From assembly GCA_026225945.1 (NCBI GenBank), contig JAMJFZ010001222.1, positions 1,068,501-1,132,500 of the forward strand: a stretch of DNA of 64,000 bases, read 5' to 3'. The notes under the pieces were generated by a model. It was not told the origin of the DNA. It ran no database searches and worked only from the letters and a program-made list of their open reading frames with translations. Positions 22,266-32,936 of this stretch are shown here, piece after piece. The translations under genes and the position numbers were made by a program. The DNA is from Cricetomys ansorgei. Lineage: Eukaryota > Chordata > Mammalia > Rodentia > Nesomyidae. Every line of letters starts with the position of its first letter. The first letter of the stretch is position 1.

Positions 22266-22690
22266 TGTCTTAGTTAGGGTTTCTGTTGCTGTGATGAAAC
22301 ACCATGACCAAAAGCAACTTGGAGAAGAAAGAGTGTACTTGGCTTACATATCCCAAGTCACAGTCCATGGAGGGAAGCCAAGGCAAGAACTCAAATGGCG
22401 GTGAGGAGGCCTGGAGGCAGGAGCCGATGCAGATAAAGGATTGCTGCTTGGTGGCTTACTTCTCACAGCTTTCTTAACTTGCCATCGTATAGAATTCAGG
22501 ACCACCAACTCCAGGGGCCCCACCTACGATGGTTGGGCCCTCCTCATAGTCACTAATTAAGAAAATGCCCTATGTAGGCTTGTCTATAGCCCAATCTCAT
22601 GGATGTATTTTTCTCAATTGAGATTCCTTTTTCTCAAATGAATCTAGCCTGTGCCAACTTGACATAAAATGAGCCAGCACAGCAACCAAG
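22266..22690 (+). repeat. Medium-reiteration rodent repeat, copy 4
   Basis: The best preserved copy: 'gtcttagttagggtttctgt', 'gatgaaacaccatgaccaaa', 'actaattaagaaaatgccct', ending 'cttgacataaaatgagccag'. It serves as a local reference for the other copies. Confidence 0.8.
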
Positions 22691-23706
22691 TGTTAAAACA
22701 CATGAGCCTATGGGGGGCATTTTCCTTCAAACCACAGATCCCTAGCACCCTGAATTCTGTGGTAAAGACCACTGGTCTAAGGCAGTGAGGCCACAGGTTT
22801 GCTTCTGAATGGGGGAGATCTACAAGAGGCCACGCCCAGAAGCTCATTCCTCTCTCACCCTTGGAGATGAGAGATGCAGGTGAACTAGTTGACAGGGGTG
22901 GAGCATGAAGTGATTTACACAGCTTCTTCAAACCCACACACTCTTGGGATGGCCATATACACTGGCCACACGTGCGGAAAGATGAGCAAGGTGCTAAGGC
23001 TTGATGTTCTTGAAGCTGTAAGAGAAGTGCAAGCTGATTCAAGAGCTAGGGGCAAAGTAACAGGCACATCAGCAGAGGGCAGGGGTAGATGCTGGCTCTG
23101 CAAGCCTCGGGAATCAGCAGTCAGCAAGAACACAGCAAGGCACAGTCGTCCAGGGCCATCACAGGCTGTGTGATGGAGCTTGGAGTCCAACCATTTACAC
23201 CTGGTTCTATTCTCAGTGCCAACACGTGCTGATGGGCACTGCCTCAGAGATAGCAGATCTTCCTAGAACCATGAGGTCCATGGTACCATGTCTGAAGACC
23301 TGCAGCTTTTCCTACAGCCAGGAAGATGTCTACCATATTAGCCTCAATTACAGGGGACACCTTGAGGAGCTGGAGAGGAAGGGGAAGAAGGAATTGCTCT
23401 CTAAATAGCTGTACACCATTTAAAGGGCTATTTAAATCAACTTCACAGATGGGCTGAAAATTTTATTTTAAGGACAGGATCTTGCTATGTAGCCCTAGCT
23501 CATCTGGAGTCCTCCGGAGATCAGACTCACTTCAGACTGATAGCAATCTCATGTCTACTCCCAATGTGAGTGTGGCCACTGTGTCCAGCTAAAGATGTAG
23601 TCCTGGCTGTTCAAACTCAGGATTCTCTTATTTGACCTTAATATTTGCCTATTGGCATGTATTACCTACCACATGCAGCAAAAATGGATTCATTTGTAGA
23701 CTTATT

Positions 23707-23782
23707 TGGTGCTGGGGATCGAACCCAGGGCCTTGAACATGCTGGACAAGTGCTCTACCACTGAGCTATTCCCAGCCTCCCA
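23707..23782 (-). repeat. ID/B4 tRNA-like SINE
   Basis: 'gctggggatcgaacccaggg' and 'ctctaccactgagctattcc' give a clear minus-strand tRNA-like half with both internal promoter boxes. Confidence 0.85.
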
Positions 23783-23964
23783 AATTTACCTTTATCTCTA
23801 AGTGAAAGGAAAGTTTACGAAGACCAGGTAAACCTGCAGATCACTTTAAAGAGCAGAACCTGTCATTTGAACTGTGTGAGGGTGTTATCTGGTCCTCTTA
23901 CTTCAGCTCTAAAGTGCTGGGCGAGTCATCTGAATTGTAAAATGCCAGGTTAAAAAATAAGTAT

Positions 23965-24100
23965 CACCAGCTGGGTGCAGAGGCACACGCCTTTAACCCC
24001 AGCACTTGAGAGGCAGAGGCAGGCAGATCTTTGTGTTTCAGGTCAGTCAGAGCTACATTGTGTGACACTGTCTCAAAAACAAAACAATACAAGCAAAACC
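23965..24100 (+). repeat. B1 SINE
   Basis: 'agctgggtgcagaggcacac' to 'gacactgtctcaaaaacaaa'. Confidence 0.9.
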
Positions 24101-24499
24101 CCCAAACCAAAATAGATATTGCCAAAGGCACAGGAGAAGATGGTGGGAGCGTGGATAGGCCATTTTTGGTTTGTTTTCTAAAGAATCTACCATGTGGAGA
24201 GCACCGAGGAGACCATGTGAGTGGAGTCCTGAGTGAATGCACACTGTAGACATGGGCGCGTCCTGTAGAGGGCTTCAAGGCCACAGGACACTGGCAAAGC
24301 TGTTATCTGCACGGGCCAGGATGGAAGCCTTCCTCAGGAGTCCGTTTACGGATGATTGGTCAGGGCGTACAAAGGTGATCAAGCAGCTTTCCTCCTCTCC
24401 TATGTTTACTACCGGAGACCGCTGGCCTAAAGCACCCTTTCGAGACTCCACGAGGCCCCTGTGCTGTGCCGAGCAACACCTGAGGCTCCCAGTCAGAGG

Positions 24500-24660
24500 C
24501 CCAGGACCCAAGCTATCAATCAAGCCGTAATTTTTATTGATTTAATAGCTTGATATATTTATTGCATTTATGCTTAGGAGATCATTTATATTTTAGTACT
24601 TAAAATCAGTTTATTTAAAATTGCCAATATATACACGATGGATGGATCTTAAAGTATTTT
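24500..24660. promoter_or_regulatory. Candidate AT-rich conserved element
   Basis: Unique AT-rich sequence with 'ctatcaatcaagccgtaatt' and several ATTTA/TTTATTG cores, matching no repeat I know. A regulatory role is only a possibility. Confidence 0.25.
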
Positions 24661-25244
24661 GTTAGATGAAGCAGACTTAGGTTGAATGTGAGAAGCCAGC
24701 TGAAATAATTCTGGGAAGAGCCAGGGTCTGAACTCAGGCCTGCAGGGTGCAGGCTGCCTCTCACCCTCGTGGTTTCTAGTCTGCTCTAGTCTGGACTGTT
24801 GGAGGTGGTGATCTGGGAATGCCTTTCACATCTGAGAGAGAGGCTCCACTGGGTTGTTTCTTAGATTTTTTTGTGGTTCTAGTGAGGCTTTCTTTTTAAA
24901 AATTTATTTTTTAATAGTTAATATTCACAGGACAAAGCTGCAGAGGTTCTACATGTCACAGACTGCAGGAGGCTACAGAGACATCACACCACACACCACT
25001 CAGGAACCTGCAATGGAATCCGGAACAAAGGAAGAATGTTAGAAGAACTAGCAAACATCAAAGTTTGGAGTTAGTTAATATCATGCCAGTACTGGCTTCT
25101 TACTTCTAACAAATGTGCCATGGTCACGTGCTGAGATGAAGGGAAACTGGGTGAGGGAGTCTTTGGGAATTCTCTGTAGTAGCTTTACATTTCTGTAAAT
25201 CAAAATCATCCCAGGATAATAAGTGTTGTCTTGTTGCTTTCTTA

Positions 25245-25421
25245 AAGCTTTATTCATTTATGTATCTTAGGTACATGAATGCTTTGTCTTCATGCACACC
25301 AGGAGAGGTCCCATTACAGATGGTTGTGGGCCACCATGTGGTTATGGTTGCTGGGAATTGAACTCAGGACCTCTAGAAGAGCAGTCAGTGCTCTTAACGA
25401 CTGAGCAGTCTCTCCAGCCCT
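25245..25421 (-). repeat. B2-family SINE
   Basis: Minus strand: 'gctttattcatttatgtatc', 'ggttgctgggaattgaactc', 'cgactgagcagtctctccag'. Confidence 0.9.
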
Positions 25422-25449
25422 ATCCTGCTGCTTTCTTAAAAGGTGAAAT

Positions 25450-25595
25450 GCTGCTGGGCATTGTGACACACACCTTTAGTCCTTGCACTTGGGAGACAGA
25501 GGCAGACGGGTATCTGTGAGTTAGAGGCCAACCTGCTCTACACAGAGAGTTCCATGTCAGCCAAGATTACAGTGAGCCCCTGTCCAAAAAAAGGT
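25450..25595 (+). repeat. B1 SINE
   Basis: 'gctgggcattgtgacacaca' to 'cagtgagcccctgtccaaaa'. It directly follows the B2 copy on the opposite strand. Confidence 0.88.
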
Positions 25596-26799
25596 GAAAT
25601 ATTCTCTTTGGGCAACCAGGAGCCAATGTTGTCAGTTTCTGACATAATACAGGGTTTATTCAACTAACACTCAAAGAAAATATGTATAGCCTATGAATAT
25701 CACTTTGACAGTAATTGCCAAGCTACCCCCCTCCCCCGTGGAGGTTATGACAATTCCTCTCCCTCAACATCTGTGAAGACCAGAAATCTCACCAAATCAG
25801 ACCAAGAGACACAGACCTGCGACTGTGTCCCTCACATTAGGGGAAGCCTGAGAGTCAACTCTCAATATGCTCTCAAGCAAAATCTCTCTAGTATACTGTC
25901 CCCGAGTGGCAGGTATGTCCTAAGGAGGTAGCAGATGCAAACCTGGCTGTAGTGGCAAAAAAGCAAAAGTTCCTGAAGAAGCAGTCACACGATTAACATT
26001 CCTGACATCAATGACACTGTCCTTCTGAGCAGTGTGTGTCTCAGAAGCACAGCACACAAAGGGTCAAGCCTCACAGATCTGTGCCCAGTGGGGGAAAACC
26101 CCCACAGGTCAAAGTGTTCAGATTACTCCCAAGAAAATCCCTTTGCAGAAAGACCCAGCAAATCCCCAGTAGAGCTGAAAAGACAAAACTCTCCTCACCT
26201 CCGAGACGCTGTAATGAATAAACCGGTTAAACATGGTTTGGATTTACCGAACATGAAAACAACTGGATTAAAGTATAATCTGGCTCGAAAGGAAAGGAAA
26301 TGCACCAAGAAAGCTAAGTCATAATGAGGCCACAGAGCTTCCCTCTGCAGAGCAGCAACAGCCATTCCACTTTACAGCAACTCAGACCATCCTGAGAGCA
26401 CGTTCCTCGTGTCAGACCGTCAGCCACAGTGCTCTCTAGAATACTGGGGCCAAACGGCAGGTCTGTCCCGAGGAAGGCGCGGATGCTAGCGTGGCAAGCG
26501 GCCAGCCAAACTGCACTCTGCACCTGTGTTAGAGGCAGCGCCTGCTCCACAGCACACATGCTGGTTTGGGGGGCACCTTTTAGTGGCCATGTGACCTGGG
26601 TCCCAGCTCTTCTCTTGGTAAAATGGTTCGCCACCAGCTCCTGCATGTTGCTTGCCTTTTCCATGAGAACAGTCAACTTGTTAATCAGTTATTTCTAACG
26701 GGTAATTCTAAATATCTGTGACGTATCGCTCTGGTTTTGACTGCTTTCTCTTCAGTTTTTCTTCTGTTCAGGCAAGACCTGTTGTTCCTTTGTGAGATA

Positions 26800-27130
26800 T
26801 TTCACTGGGTAATACAAACTAAAGGAGACAGGGCTTAAGAAGGAAGATGTATGGCGACCTGGCCAGAGTTGGACTGTTGGTTGTTTGTGGTATTTGTTTT
26901 TTCAACTGGCTAGAGGTGCTTTCCTCTGAGGTCTTTGTTTCTGGCCTTGTCTAACCGCTCTTCAGAAGGCTGTCAGCTATAACCGCTGTGATCCCCCCAG
27001 AGCCCCAGTGTGGAGGGAGGTGTGGGTGGCGCACGCTGTAATGGCCAGGTCGAATCTCAGCATTCATTGGCAGCTTTCTGGCATGCAAAATATATCTCTG
27101 AGGTAATAAAGCTTTAACTCTGTGGCCTTT
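26800..27130 (+). mobile_element. Weak LTR-like candidate
   Basis: Ends with 'gaggtaataaagctttaact' (poly(A)-signal-like) and a pyrimidine-rich stretch, as in some rodent LTRs. No terminal TG/CA pair or duplicated flank was established, so ordinary unique sequence is equally likely. Confidence 0.2.
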
Positions 27131-27467
27131 CCCCTTTCCTGGCTGCTGCATTTCCTGTTTAGTTAGTTCTAACTCCCTGTTGATAGGAAGGAGCCCGATG
27201 GGGGCTGGGAGAGGGTACTTGTCCCTACTTGGTATAAGACTGGAAGAATCATATCAGGAGAAAACGGAGGTTCTGGCTGCTATCTCACGATTCTTCACTG
27301 TTTTATTTTGCTCTACGTTTTACTGTATCTGGTGGGTTCCTGCAGTTTTCAGTTCTATAGGTGCTTCTGTAAAAGTGCAAGTTCCAGGGATTTCTTAGTC
27401 TTATGTCAGTACACATTCAGCCTTCAGCTCATTATCTGTATTCTCTTAAAAAAAAAAAAATCACACT

Positions 27468-27632
27468 ATTTGTGTGTGGCTACGCATACGCTGTGGTGCA
27501 TATGCGTGGGGAACAGAGAACAATTTTGGGGAAGTCAGTTCTCTCCTTCCACATGTGAGTCCTGGGGATTGAACTCATGCAGTGAGGCTTGGCGGCAAGC
27601 TCCTTTACCATGCTGAGCCATCTTGCCAGACT
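27468..27632 (-). repeat. B3-type SINE
   Basis: Minus strand: 'acatgtgagtcctggggatt' and 'atgctgagccatcttgccag'. Confidence 0.75.
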
Positions 27633-29054
27633 CAAGTCAACTTCAATCTCCAGTGACTTCTCCCAAAAATATGACAGCTGATTGTCTTAGAAAAGCTACC
27701 CTGTGGTATCTTGGGAAGATGGTTTGCTCTGTAACCATAATTCTGAGGGGTCCAAGAAAGGACTGAGTTGGTCGGTTTTTGATTTGGGGTGTGTGCGCGT
27801 GAGTGTTCATTGGAGATCAAGCCCAGGTCTAGCACCTTAGGCATGTATTCTTCATGAAATCAGCTCTTCCCACACCACTTCCAGGTTTCTGTTTGTAAAA
27901 GTACCAACTTCCAAGCTCTTTACAGGCAGCACACTGAGTGGCCATCCCTGCCCCTCCATCTGAACCCCAGGTCCCTTTACTCTCTGGTTATGACATGTTT
28001 CCCCTGTGAGTTCAGATTAGGAGAACCTTCACTCTAGAAATCAAAATTAACAAAAATAATTTCTCAGGAAATATCTTTTTCTGAATGTCCTGACTTTTAA
28101 AGATGAAGTTGGCCAACTAGGTTCAAATATGATCAAATTTACCCAGGGTCTCCTCTCAGCTGAGTGCCCGACCTGTTTCAGGACTTCCTGGGAAGATTAA
28201 AAGGCTGTGTTACAGATTAACTGTGATGTTTACTTACTTGAACACAAACTTAAATCCAAACCCATGTATCCATGTCCTCGTATTCAGCTGTCGAGCCTTT
28301 CCTGCCGATGGAGGGCCTCTGAACCCATGAGTCCAAACAGGACACACACCTAGAAACCCAACCTTTCATTCTGCCAACTATATGACAGCCGTGGTCCCCG
28401 ACATAGAACAGGTCACAGTGTGGGGGCCTTTTGATCCACACATCTTCAGTCATCCATCTTGAATAACCCTGAGCCCAGTTCATGTAATTTGGGAGCGTCT
28501 TTTCATGTCAAGGGAATGCTACAGATGTAGGGTTCTGCACTCCAGCACCGGAGGCTGACACCATCCTGAAACACTTCTGAACTCCCTTCCCAGACTGAAC
28601 ACTTGAGCATTGTACTAACCAGTGTTAGCAAGCACTAGGTATGTCATCTCCAGGCCATGGCACACTGAACTATCAGTCTTTCCAAAACGGCATTTATTTT
28701 ATCTGTACTGGCTCAGGGGCCTTGGGCCTTCTCCTCTCGTGAGCTTCTTAACCTCTGCTCCTTCAGAGTGCAGATTCCTTCAGAGTGCACAACGGAATGT
28801 CCTAGGTCACAGGGTCCTGGTGGCAAAACACCCAACAAGAAACCAAATGCCAACTATACTTGCTCCTCTAGAATGCCCATAGCAAATGGTTATGAGGCCA
28901 GTTACCAGAATGGAACCCAGTGCTTCCAAATGCAAGGCCAGCAGTCTACTGACAGGGGGACATACCAAAGCCAAGAATTACATAACTCAAGGATGCTGCT
29001 CCATACCCCAGAAGCTGCTGTTCCATAGACTCAGTTAACCCTGCTAATTGTTTT

Positions 29055-29390
29055 ATTGTCTCCAGGACCAAAGTACTTCAGAGAAACAACTTAAGGGCTA
29101 GAGGGTTTATTTTGACTTGTGGTTTCAGGGGCTCTCAGTCCACTGCATTGGGAAAGCTATGGTGCTGTTTTGGTAGCAGATGCCACAGTGGCAGTAACCA
29201 TTCCCATGGCAGTAGCCCAGGAAGCAGACAGCTCCTGAAATTTGAGTATGGCACAATAACCTTCAAAGCAAGCCCCTAACTTTCACCAGTCAGAGATCCA
29301 ATTTCTTGATGTTGTCACTGGTTCCAACCAACCAAAGCCCCCAAACACATTATCAACAGTTGGGGACAAGTATTCAAAACACAATCTGTT
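29055..29390 (+). repeat. Medium-reiteration rodent repeat, divergent copy
   Basis: 'ggcttgtttatt'-like start (here 'gagggtttattttgacttgt'), 'aagcccctaactttcaccag' and 'cccccaaacacattatcaac' follow the layout of the 22010 copy at lower identity. Confidence 0.5.
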
Positions 29391-29728
29391 GAGGACAGTC
29401 GAAACCACGCTCCCCACAGGCCCTGCTGACACTGATCACAGAGGGCAGAGTGCACACAGGGAAACTGAGTAGGCAGGGCCTGGGTTATAATCACCCACCC
29501 AAGGCTCGAGAACCCACACAGTGTGTTGAGGGAGTCTTGGGCCTCTAAGACTTCTCTGCATGGCTGGAACTAACAGCACCTGCATTTTTATTGTTGAAGA
29601 TTCAAGGTGCAGTTGTACTACAAACTACAATCAGCTAGGAGATAATGCTGAAAAGTTTCTCCTACATTAGGCAAAAAGGTTATTACTTGGAATAAATTTT
29701 GTGCTGCACTTAAAAACCTGATTTTTCT

Positions 29729-29874
29729 GGGAGCTGGAGAGATGGCTCAGCCATATACAGGAGCCAACCCTGGTTCCCAGGACCCACCTCAGATGGCTCA
29801 CAACTGATTGTAACTCCAGCTTAAGGCATTTGATACACACCCTCTTCTGGCACTTACACACACACACACACACA
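29729..29874 (+). repeat. B2 SINE ending in (CA)n
   Basis: 'gagctggagagatggctcag' with a deletion before 'ccctggttcccaggaccc', running into CA repeat. Confidence 0.85.
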
Positions 29875-29876
29875 GA

Positions 29877-30015
29877 GTTTTTTTTCGAGACAGGGTTTCT
29901 TTGTTGTAGCTCTGGCTCTCCTGGAACTGACTATGTAGACCAGGCTAGCCTCAAACTCAGAGATCCACCTGCCTCTGCCTCCCAAGTGCTGGGATTAAAG
30001 ACGTGCACTACCACC
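29877..30015 (-). repeat. B1 SINE
   Basis: Minus-strand B1 abutting the B2 tail: 'gagacagggtttctttgttg' to 'gacgtgcactaccacct'. Confidence 0.93.
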
Positions 30016-30529
30016 TCATAATCTTGAAGAAAAGTCCTCGAACAAAACAAAAGCCCCCGACTTTTCAAGAGCAGGACTACCCTGAGGAAATGGTGAGAGA
30101 GACCGAAAATAATAGGCAGTACACCCACCCTAAGACATTTGACTCCCCCCTCATCAAGGATCACAATCAAGAGAACTCCAGTGAGTGGAAACATCAGTGC
30201 TGCTTTCTTCTGGTGGGGGAGGCTGTCCTGTGCAGAGCAGGTTTCGCTGAATCCTTGACCTGTTAAAGACTCCACTTCTCAGCTGTGACAACCAAAAATA
30301 TATCTAGACAGTGCCCACTGTCCCCACTGAGGGGAGAAGGGAGATGGAAAAAGACAACCACCTAGTTGAACAATGGCTTTATAAGAACTACTCAGCAGAG
30401 CCACCATTGCTTCCTTGAGACAGGGTCCTGGCGTGTTGGCCTCTGCGTGCTGAAATTAAATGAACCACCATGCCAGGCTCCATTTTGAATTTTTCCTTTA
30501 ACGTTTTCGTTTGACTAGGTATGAACACA

Positions 30530-31084
30530 CCACTGTGAAATGGGGTCAGAGGATGACAAGTAGTAGTGGGGCTCTCTCCTACCATGCAGGTCCCAAGGGT
30601 CAAACTTCCCTCAGGTTTGGCAGAAAGCACCTTTACCTAATGAGCCATTGTGTCAGCCCCCCTTATTTCTATTTCACATAACAAAAACTGACAGCCTTGA
30701 TGTTATTTATCTCTCTGGCTCAGTGAAATCAAGTTTGTATGTTATCTTTATTGTTTGCATCTTTTTGTGGGGTTCAGGTGTTAGAATCTGCATATGTGAG
30801 CACTGAACATGTGTGTATATAAATGTGGATACCCAAATCAAATCTGTATGTATTCTCTGAGTACTCTCCATTATGTGTATGTGTATATATATATATGTAT
30901 GTACATACACACACACATATATGTATGTGTGTACGCGCAGGATTTCACACGGGTTTACTTTCTATGTGCTAGGACTGCAGGCAGACATGCCCACCTGGGT
31001 TTACATGGATGGGTTCTGGGGATTTGAACTCATCCTTATGCTTGGATAACAAGCACTTTATCCACTGAGCCGTTTCCCCAGTCT
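30530..31084 (-). repeat. Two B3-type SINEs flanking unique sequence
   Basis: B3 relics in minus orientation at about 30530-30660 ('aatgagccattgtgtcagcc') and 30940-31084 ('ggttctggggatttgaactc', 'tccactgagccgtttcccca'). The part between them includes the alternating tract at 30872-30939. Confidence 0.65.
30872..30939. repeat. 68-bp strictly alternating purine-pyrimidine tract
   Basis: TG, TA, CA and CG dinucleotides alternate without a break, with self-complementary halves around 'gtatgtacatac'. Potential Z-DNA or cruciform. Confidence 0.9.
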
Positions 31085-31094
31085 CCTTGTTTAT

Positions 31095-31282
31095 ATATTT
31101 TTTATTTTAATCACGTGTCTCTGAAGGTTCATGTACATGAGTGTAGCTGCCTTAGGTCAGAAGGCGCTGGGTCCCCTGGAGCTGGACTTACAGGCAGTTG
31201 TGAGCTGCCACGTGAGTGCTGGGAACTGGTCCAGGTCCTTGCAAGAGCCATCACTCCGTAACTGCAGAGCCTGTCTCCAGCC
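31095..31282 (-). repeat. B2-family SINE
   Basis: Minus strand: 'ggttcatgtacatgagtgta', 'ctgggtcccctggagctgga', 'agtgctgggaactggtccag', 'gcctgtctccagcc'. Confidence 0.8.
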
Positions 31283-32224
31283 GCTGTGTACCCCCCTTCT
31301 TTTCTTCTGTTTTGCTATGCAGTGCAGATTAACTCTGGCACTCACAACGACGCTCTTGCCTCTGGTTCCTGAATGCTACAACTACAGGCGTTCACCGCCA
31401 TGCCCGGCTGCTTTATAACGTTTAGTGGTTCAAATAACCGGTTCGTTTGATGAACTGTGAAGTGCTGCTTTGAGCAGTGAGAGGCCTTTTACTGCAGCAG
31501 TGACCTCACCACGTTTATAGCCACCTGTGGACAGGCCTGTGAACCCAGCATTTGGGGGGCTGAGGGAGGAGGATCATGAGTTGTAAGTGAGTCTGGGCCA
31601 CTCCCTTGTCTCCAAAAGAGATGCTCTGGGGTTGGAGGATGACACTTCCTCTTAACTGGGTACTGGAGCTTGATACCCAGTCATAATGGGGCCCCAAAGC
31701 ACCTGATGTGCAGAGTCAAACTAGAAACCATACTCCAGCTGCAGAGGTGTGGTCAGGTCATGTGAGGCAGCGGGAAGCTGTGTGCTCCGGTCTTGTCGGT
31801 TATGTAAGTCAGGCTGCTGATGCTGTGCTCCACTAGCACAGGCCAAATTACAGAGAGCATGCACCTGCCGATTACCATGCCCTTACTAAGTTCCAACAAG
31901 TCACTCAGATGTCTGGGCAACAGCTGCTGGCAAACAGCGGCAGATACTGACTTATCTTAAAAGGACCTTTAAAGGCCGACTTGAGATTATAAAGCATTTC
32001 TCAACACACAAAGCCCTTCCCAACAAGGCAAGTAAGCCTCTAGGAATGCTTTCTCAGTGCATCACTTTGCGCTGTTTAAAGAAAAAGCCCCATTCAGAAG
32101 GTGGTGGTGTATTTGGTATCAGTGTGCTTGAAGAGGATGGGGTTACAGGAGTGAGCAGGGTGTAATTAGCATATAATCCCTCTGTGAGGGAGAAGGACAG
32201 GCTCTGGAGCCATTCAGTCAGCGC

Positions 32225-32830
32225 ACACCAGAAATGCATTTCAACTTTTATTTGAAAACAACTTAAAATTTTAGACAAATGATTTTAGTATATAAATTTG
32301 ATTTTGTTTTTATACAGAATATAAAGATTTCCCTCATTAATCTTCCATGTGAAGGGGACTACAGACCAGAAGGAAGACACGTTCTGCACACAAAGTATAC
32401 CTCGTATGTGTGGCACTGGAAACAAATGGTGTCCTGCTCCTGCACATAAATTAGGATCAAGTGGTGACATCACACATTGGGGGGAGGAGAAATACTCCAG
32501 TCAATCAGATTCAAGAAGCAAACATGACACACAAGCTGCAAATAAGACCAATCAGCAACTTTAGTTAGGACGCAGGTTCTACGGGCCACAGGTACAGCGC
32601 ACATGGACACAGCAGGGAGAGCTAGTCAGAGGGGCTGGGAGAGGGAGTCTGCACTAAAGCAAATTAACCTGCCAACTGCCAAAACAAAACAAAACCAAAG
32701 GGAGCGTGTGAGTGTTAGTATACCCGGGCATGTTATGCCAGTGTCTGTGCAGCATGCTAAGTTAGTTACAACTTCTTCATTGGTGTGGATGGATCATTAA
32801 TGGTCTCGTGTTTGCCTCTTCTTGCCAATT
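32225..32830 (-). other. Snx3: Snx3 3'UTR
   Basis: About 600 bases from the stop codon to the poly(A) signal at 32252-32247 (minus strand). No SINE is visible in it. The end is inferred from the signal alone; longer isoforms are possible. Confidence 0.65.
32247..32252 (-). terminator. Snx3 poly(A) signal
   Basis: AATAAA on the minus strand (TTTATT on plus), the first canonical signal downstream of the Snx3 stop. Cleavage is expected near 32220-32235. The two convergent poly(A) sites are about 22.8 kb apart. Confidence 0.65.
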
Positions 32831-32936
32831 TCAGGCATGTCTTATCTTAGATGGAGTATAGCTTTTATCTATTATTTCGTCCTGTAAAAACATGTGAAGA
32901 CACCGTTCATTCTGTGCCAGAGGGTGGCCAGCGACC
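32831..32936 (-). CDS. Snx3: Snx3 exon 4, coding part with stop
   Basis: The acceptor reads tttattcccag on the minus strand. The first G completes a split Lys codon, then [20 protein letters not shown] and [14 protein letters not shown] precede TGA at 32833-32831. This is the end of the PX domain plus the short C-terminal tail. Confidence 0.97.

Larger units (their letters stand above)
9406..32224. other. Intergenic interval between convergent Nr2e1 and Snx3
   Basis: About 22.8 kb with no spliced or intact gene that I can recognise. Clear repeats are listed separately. Fainter SINE relics on + : ID/B4 9966-10070 and 12825-12905, B4 11030-11210, B4/B1 15970-16085, B1 17115-17230 and 31525-31615. 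On - : B4 11680-11858, B1 23465-23590 and 30410-30480, ID 27800-27850, B1 31305-31412. Stretches where I see no repeat or gene: about 9430-9960, 12570-12820, 13750-14730, 14775-15680, 16210-16500, 17240-17640, 19240-19845, 20440-21300, 21545-22005, 22700-23460, 24120-25240, 25600-27460, 27860-29050, 31620-32220. Confidence 0.8.

Noticed and set aside
26034..26324. Lys/Arg-rich 96-residue frame as a functional gene
   Set aside because: No ATG context, splice sites or recognised homology; left as a possible relic in the findings.
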